A stretch of DNA of 64,000 nucleotides from Amycolatopsis rifamycinica. GTDB taxonomy: Bacteria > Actinomycetota > Actinomycetes > Mycobacteriales > Pseudonocardiaceae. A program made the translations under genes and the position numbers. Numbering within the stretch: position 1 is the first letter of the stretch; each line of letters opens with the position of its first letter. A model generated the notes under the pieces. The model was given only the letters and a program-made list of their open reading frames with translations, was not told the origin of the DNA and did not search any database. The stretch covers positions 62,001 to 126,000 of the forward strand of contig NZ_JMQI01000041.1 in NCBI RefSeq assembly GCF_000695625.1, given 5' to 3'. Positions 62,953 through 64,000 of the stretch are shown piece by piece.

Positions 62953-64000
62953 GTGGGCCAGGGATTCCAGGTGGGTGGCCGCTTCTTCGGCTCCGCCGGC
63001 GGCTTTGAACGACTCGCGGATCTTCTCCGCGCCGAACCGGTACTGGCCGGCCGACTCGATCGCGTCGCGGATGTCGGCCGCCTTGGCGCGGTCGAACCGC
63101 AGCCGCACGCCCGCCGACGCCGCCACCACCTGCTGGGCCAGCATCGACTGGTCGTCGCGGATCGGGGCGACCGCCAGCGGGACGCCGGCCGCCAGGGCTT
63201 CGCAGACCGTGTTGTGGCCGCCGTGGCAGACCACCACCGACGCCCGCGCGAACACCGCCACCTGCGGGATCCACCGGGCCACGGTCACGCTCTCGCTCAC
63301 CAGCGAGCCCGTGGGGTCCACCACCAGCCCCCGCACGGACGGCAGTCCCGCCAGCGCGTCGACGCTCTCGGCCAGGAAGCGCGTCCCCGCCGCGTCGTTC
63401 GACGTCCCCAGGGTGACCACGACCAGCGGGCGATCGTCCGCCGGGGCCCACCCGCCGCTCGCGGGGGACAGCACGGGCCCGACGTACGCCACCGGCACCG
63501 CCAACCGGCATTCCCCGGCCAGCGCGCGGGTCGTGAACGCCAGCACCAGGTGCGGCGAGAACCGCAGGTCCCCGAGCAGGACGCCGTGGCGGGCGCGAAG
63601 CCCGGCCTGGAGGTCGGAGACCCAGGACGCGATCTTCGGCAGCGACCCGAGCGGGTCGGCCAGCTCGGTCGACGTCGACGCCGAGGTCGCCCACGGCAGG
63701 CCGCACCGCGCGGCCACCAGCGCCCCCGCCATCGCCTGCTGGTCCACCACGACCACGTCCGGCCGGAACGAAGAGACGGCCGAGAGCACCCCGGGCACCA
63801 TCGCGTCGGCCAGCGGCACCAGGTACGACTCCCACAGGTACTTCAACGCGGCGAACCCGCGCAGCCCCGGCGGCCGCAGCGCCACGGCGAACGGGGCCGA
63901 GTCCCCCGCCGAAAACACCCGGCCGGAGACCAAGGTGGACAGTTCCGGCTGCGGCCCGCACCAGGCCACCTGGTGGCCGCGCGCGGAAAGCACCGAAGCC
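62947..64000 (-). CDS. MGT-type (GT1) glycosyltransferase, 5' end beyond window
   Basis: The frame runs off the right edge, so the N-terminus is missing. The visible part (LSARGHQVAWCGPQPELSTL) begins at the usual second helix of GT-B enzymes. The donor-binding motif is VARWIPQVAVFARASVVVCH then GGHNTVCEALAAGVPLAVAP, as in macrolide-type UDP/TDP-glycosyltransferases. It ends HLESLAHP at array 3. Acceptor unknown. Confidence 0.88.
   Translation of the reverse strand, partial: ASVLSARGHQVAWCGPQPELSTLVSGRVFSAGDSAPFAVALRPPGLRGFAALKYLWESYLVPLADAMVPGVLSAVSSFRPDVVVVDQQAMAGALVAARCGLPWATSASTSTELADPLGSLPKIASWVSDLQAGLRARHGVLLGDLRFSPHLVLAFTTRALAGECRLAVPVAYVGPVLSPASGGWAPADDRPLVVVTLGTSNDAAGTRFLAESVDALAGLPSVRGLVVDPTGSLVSESVTVARWIPQVAVFARASVVVCHGGHNTVCEALAAGVPLAVAPIRDDQSMLAQQVVAASAGVRLRFDRAKAADIRDAIESAGQYRFGAEKIRESFKAAGGAEEAATHLESLAHP

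Overview
The window is high-GC actinobacterial chromosome. Third codon positions are almost always G or C, GTG starts are common, and genes overlap by ATGA or GTGA. A complete mce operon, PucR-type regulators, a Pkn-type kinase, GtrA and secreted Pro/Thr-rich proteins point to the Pseudonocardiales; Amycolatopsis or a close relative is my best guess, by inference only. No rRNA, tRNA, CRISPR array, integrase or transposase was seen.

Layout. 1-5 kb: two small cell-envelope or coiled-coil genes, then a branched-chain 2-oxoacid dehydrogenase operon (bkdABC) divergent from an Lrp/AsnC regulator. 5-18 kb: a secreted GH3 glucosidase, a small HTH gene on a segment bounded by a 23-bp direct repeat, a DUF885 metallopeptidase, an OmpR-type two-component pair, pobA with an IclR regulator, a secreted GH18 chitinase with two DasR-like operator boxes, and an ATPase gene broken by an 8-bp tandem duplication. 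18-28 kb: a membrane Ser/Thr kinase coupled to a membrane protein with a similar C-terminal module, a surface protein, an ArsR-SRPBCC fusion under a 23-bp perfect inverted repeat, efeO-efeB, and a secreted phosphoesterase. 27.6-31.7 kb: a five-gene signalling operon (REC-PP2C phosphatase, CHASE3-like histidine kinase, single-domain receiver, STAS protein, HATPase). 32-40 kb: secreted and membrane proteins, a lipase, GtrA and GNAT.

40-64 kb is the most distinctive part. Four PucR-like regulator paralogues surround an alpha/beta hydrolase. A 12-kb operon follows: secreted protein, yrbE-A/B, mceA-F, two Mce-associated proteins, a degenerate fatty-acyl-AMP ligase and a degenerate ketoreductase, nearly all stop/start overlapped. 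Next come a secreted Thr/Pro-repeat protein and a DrrAB-type ABC exporter, then a partial glycosyltransferase. The motif TGTCACGCGCA and close variants recurs upstream of one PucR gene, the hydrolase, the mce operon and the ABC exporter/repeat-protein pair, which suggests one regulon for lipid traffic.

Three intergenic arrays (39.9, 46.8 and 62.8 kb) belong to one family of 21-bp tandem repeats with a GCGTG core. They abut or overlap stop codons. In two of the three the units are arranged head-to-head between convergent genes, forming large symmetric structures. I know no named family for them, and they are the best candidate here for something undescribed.
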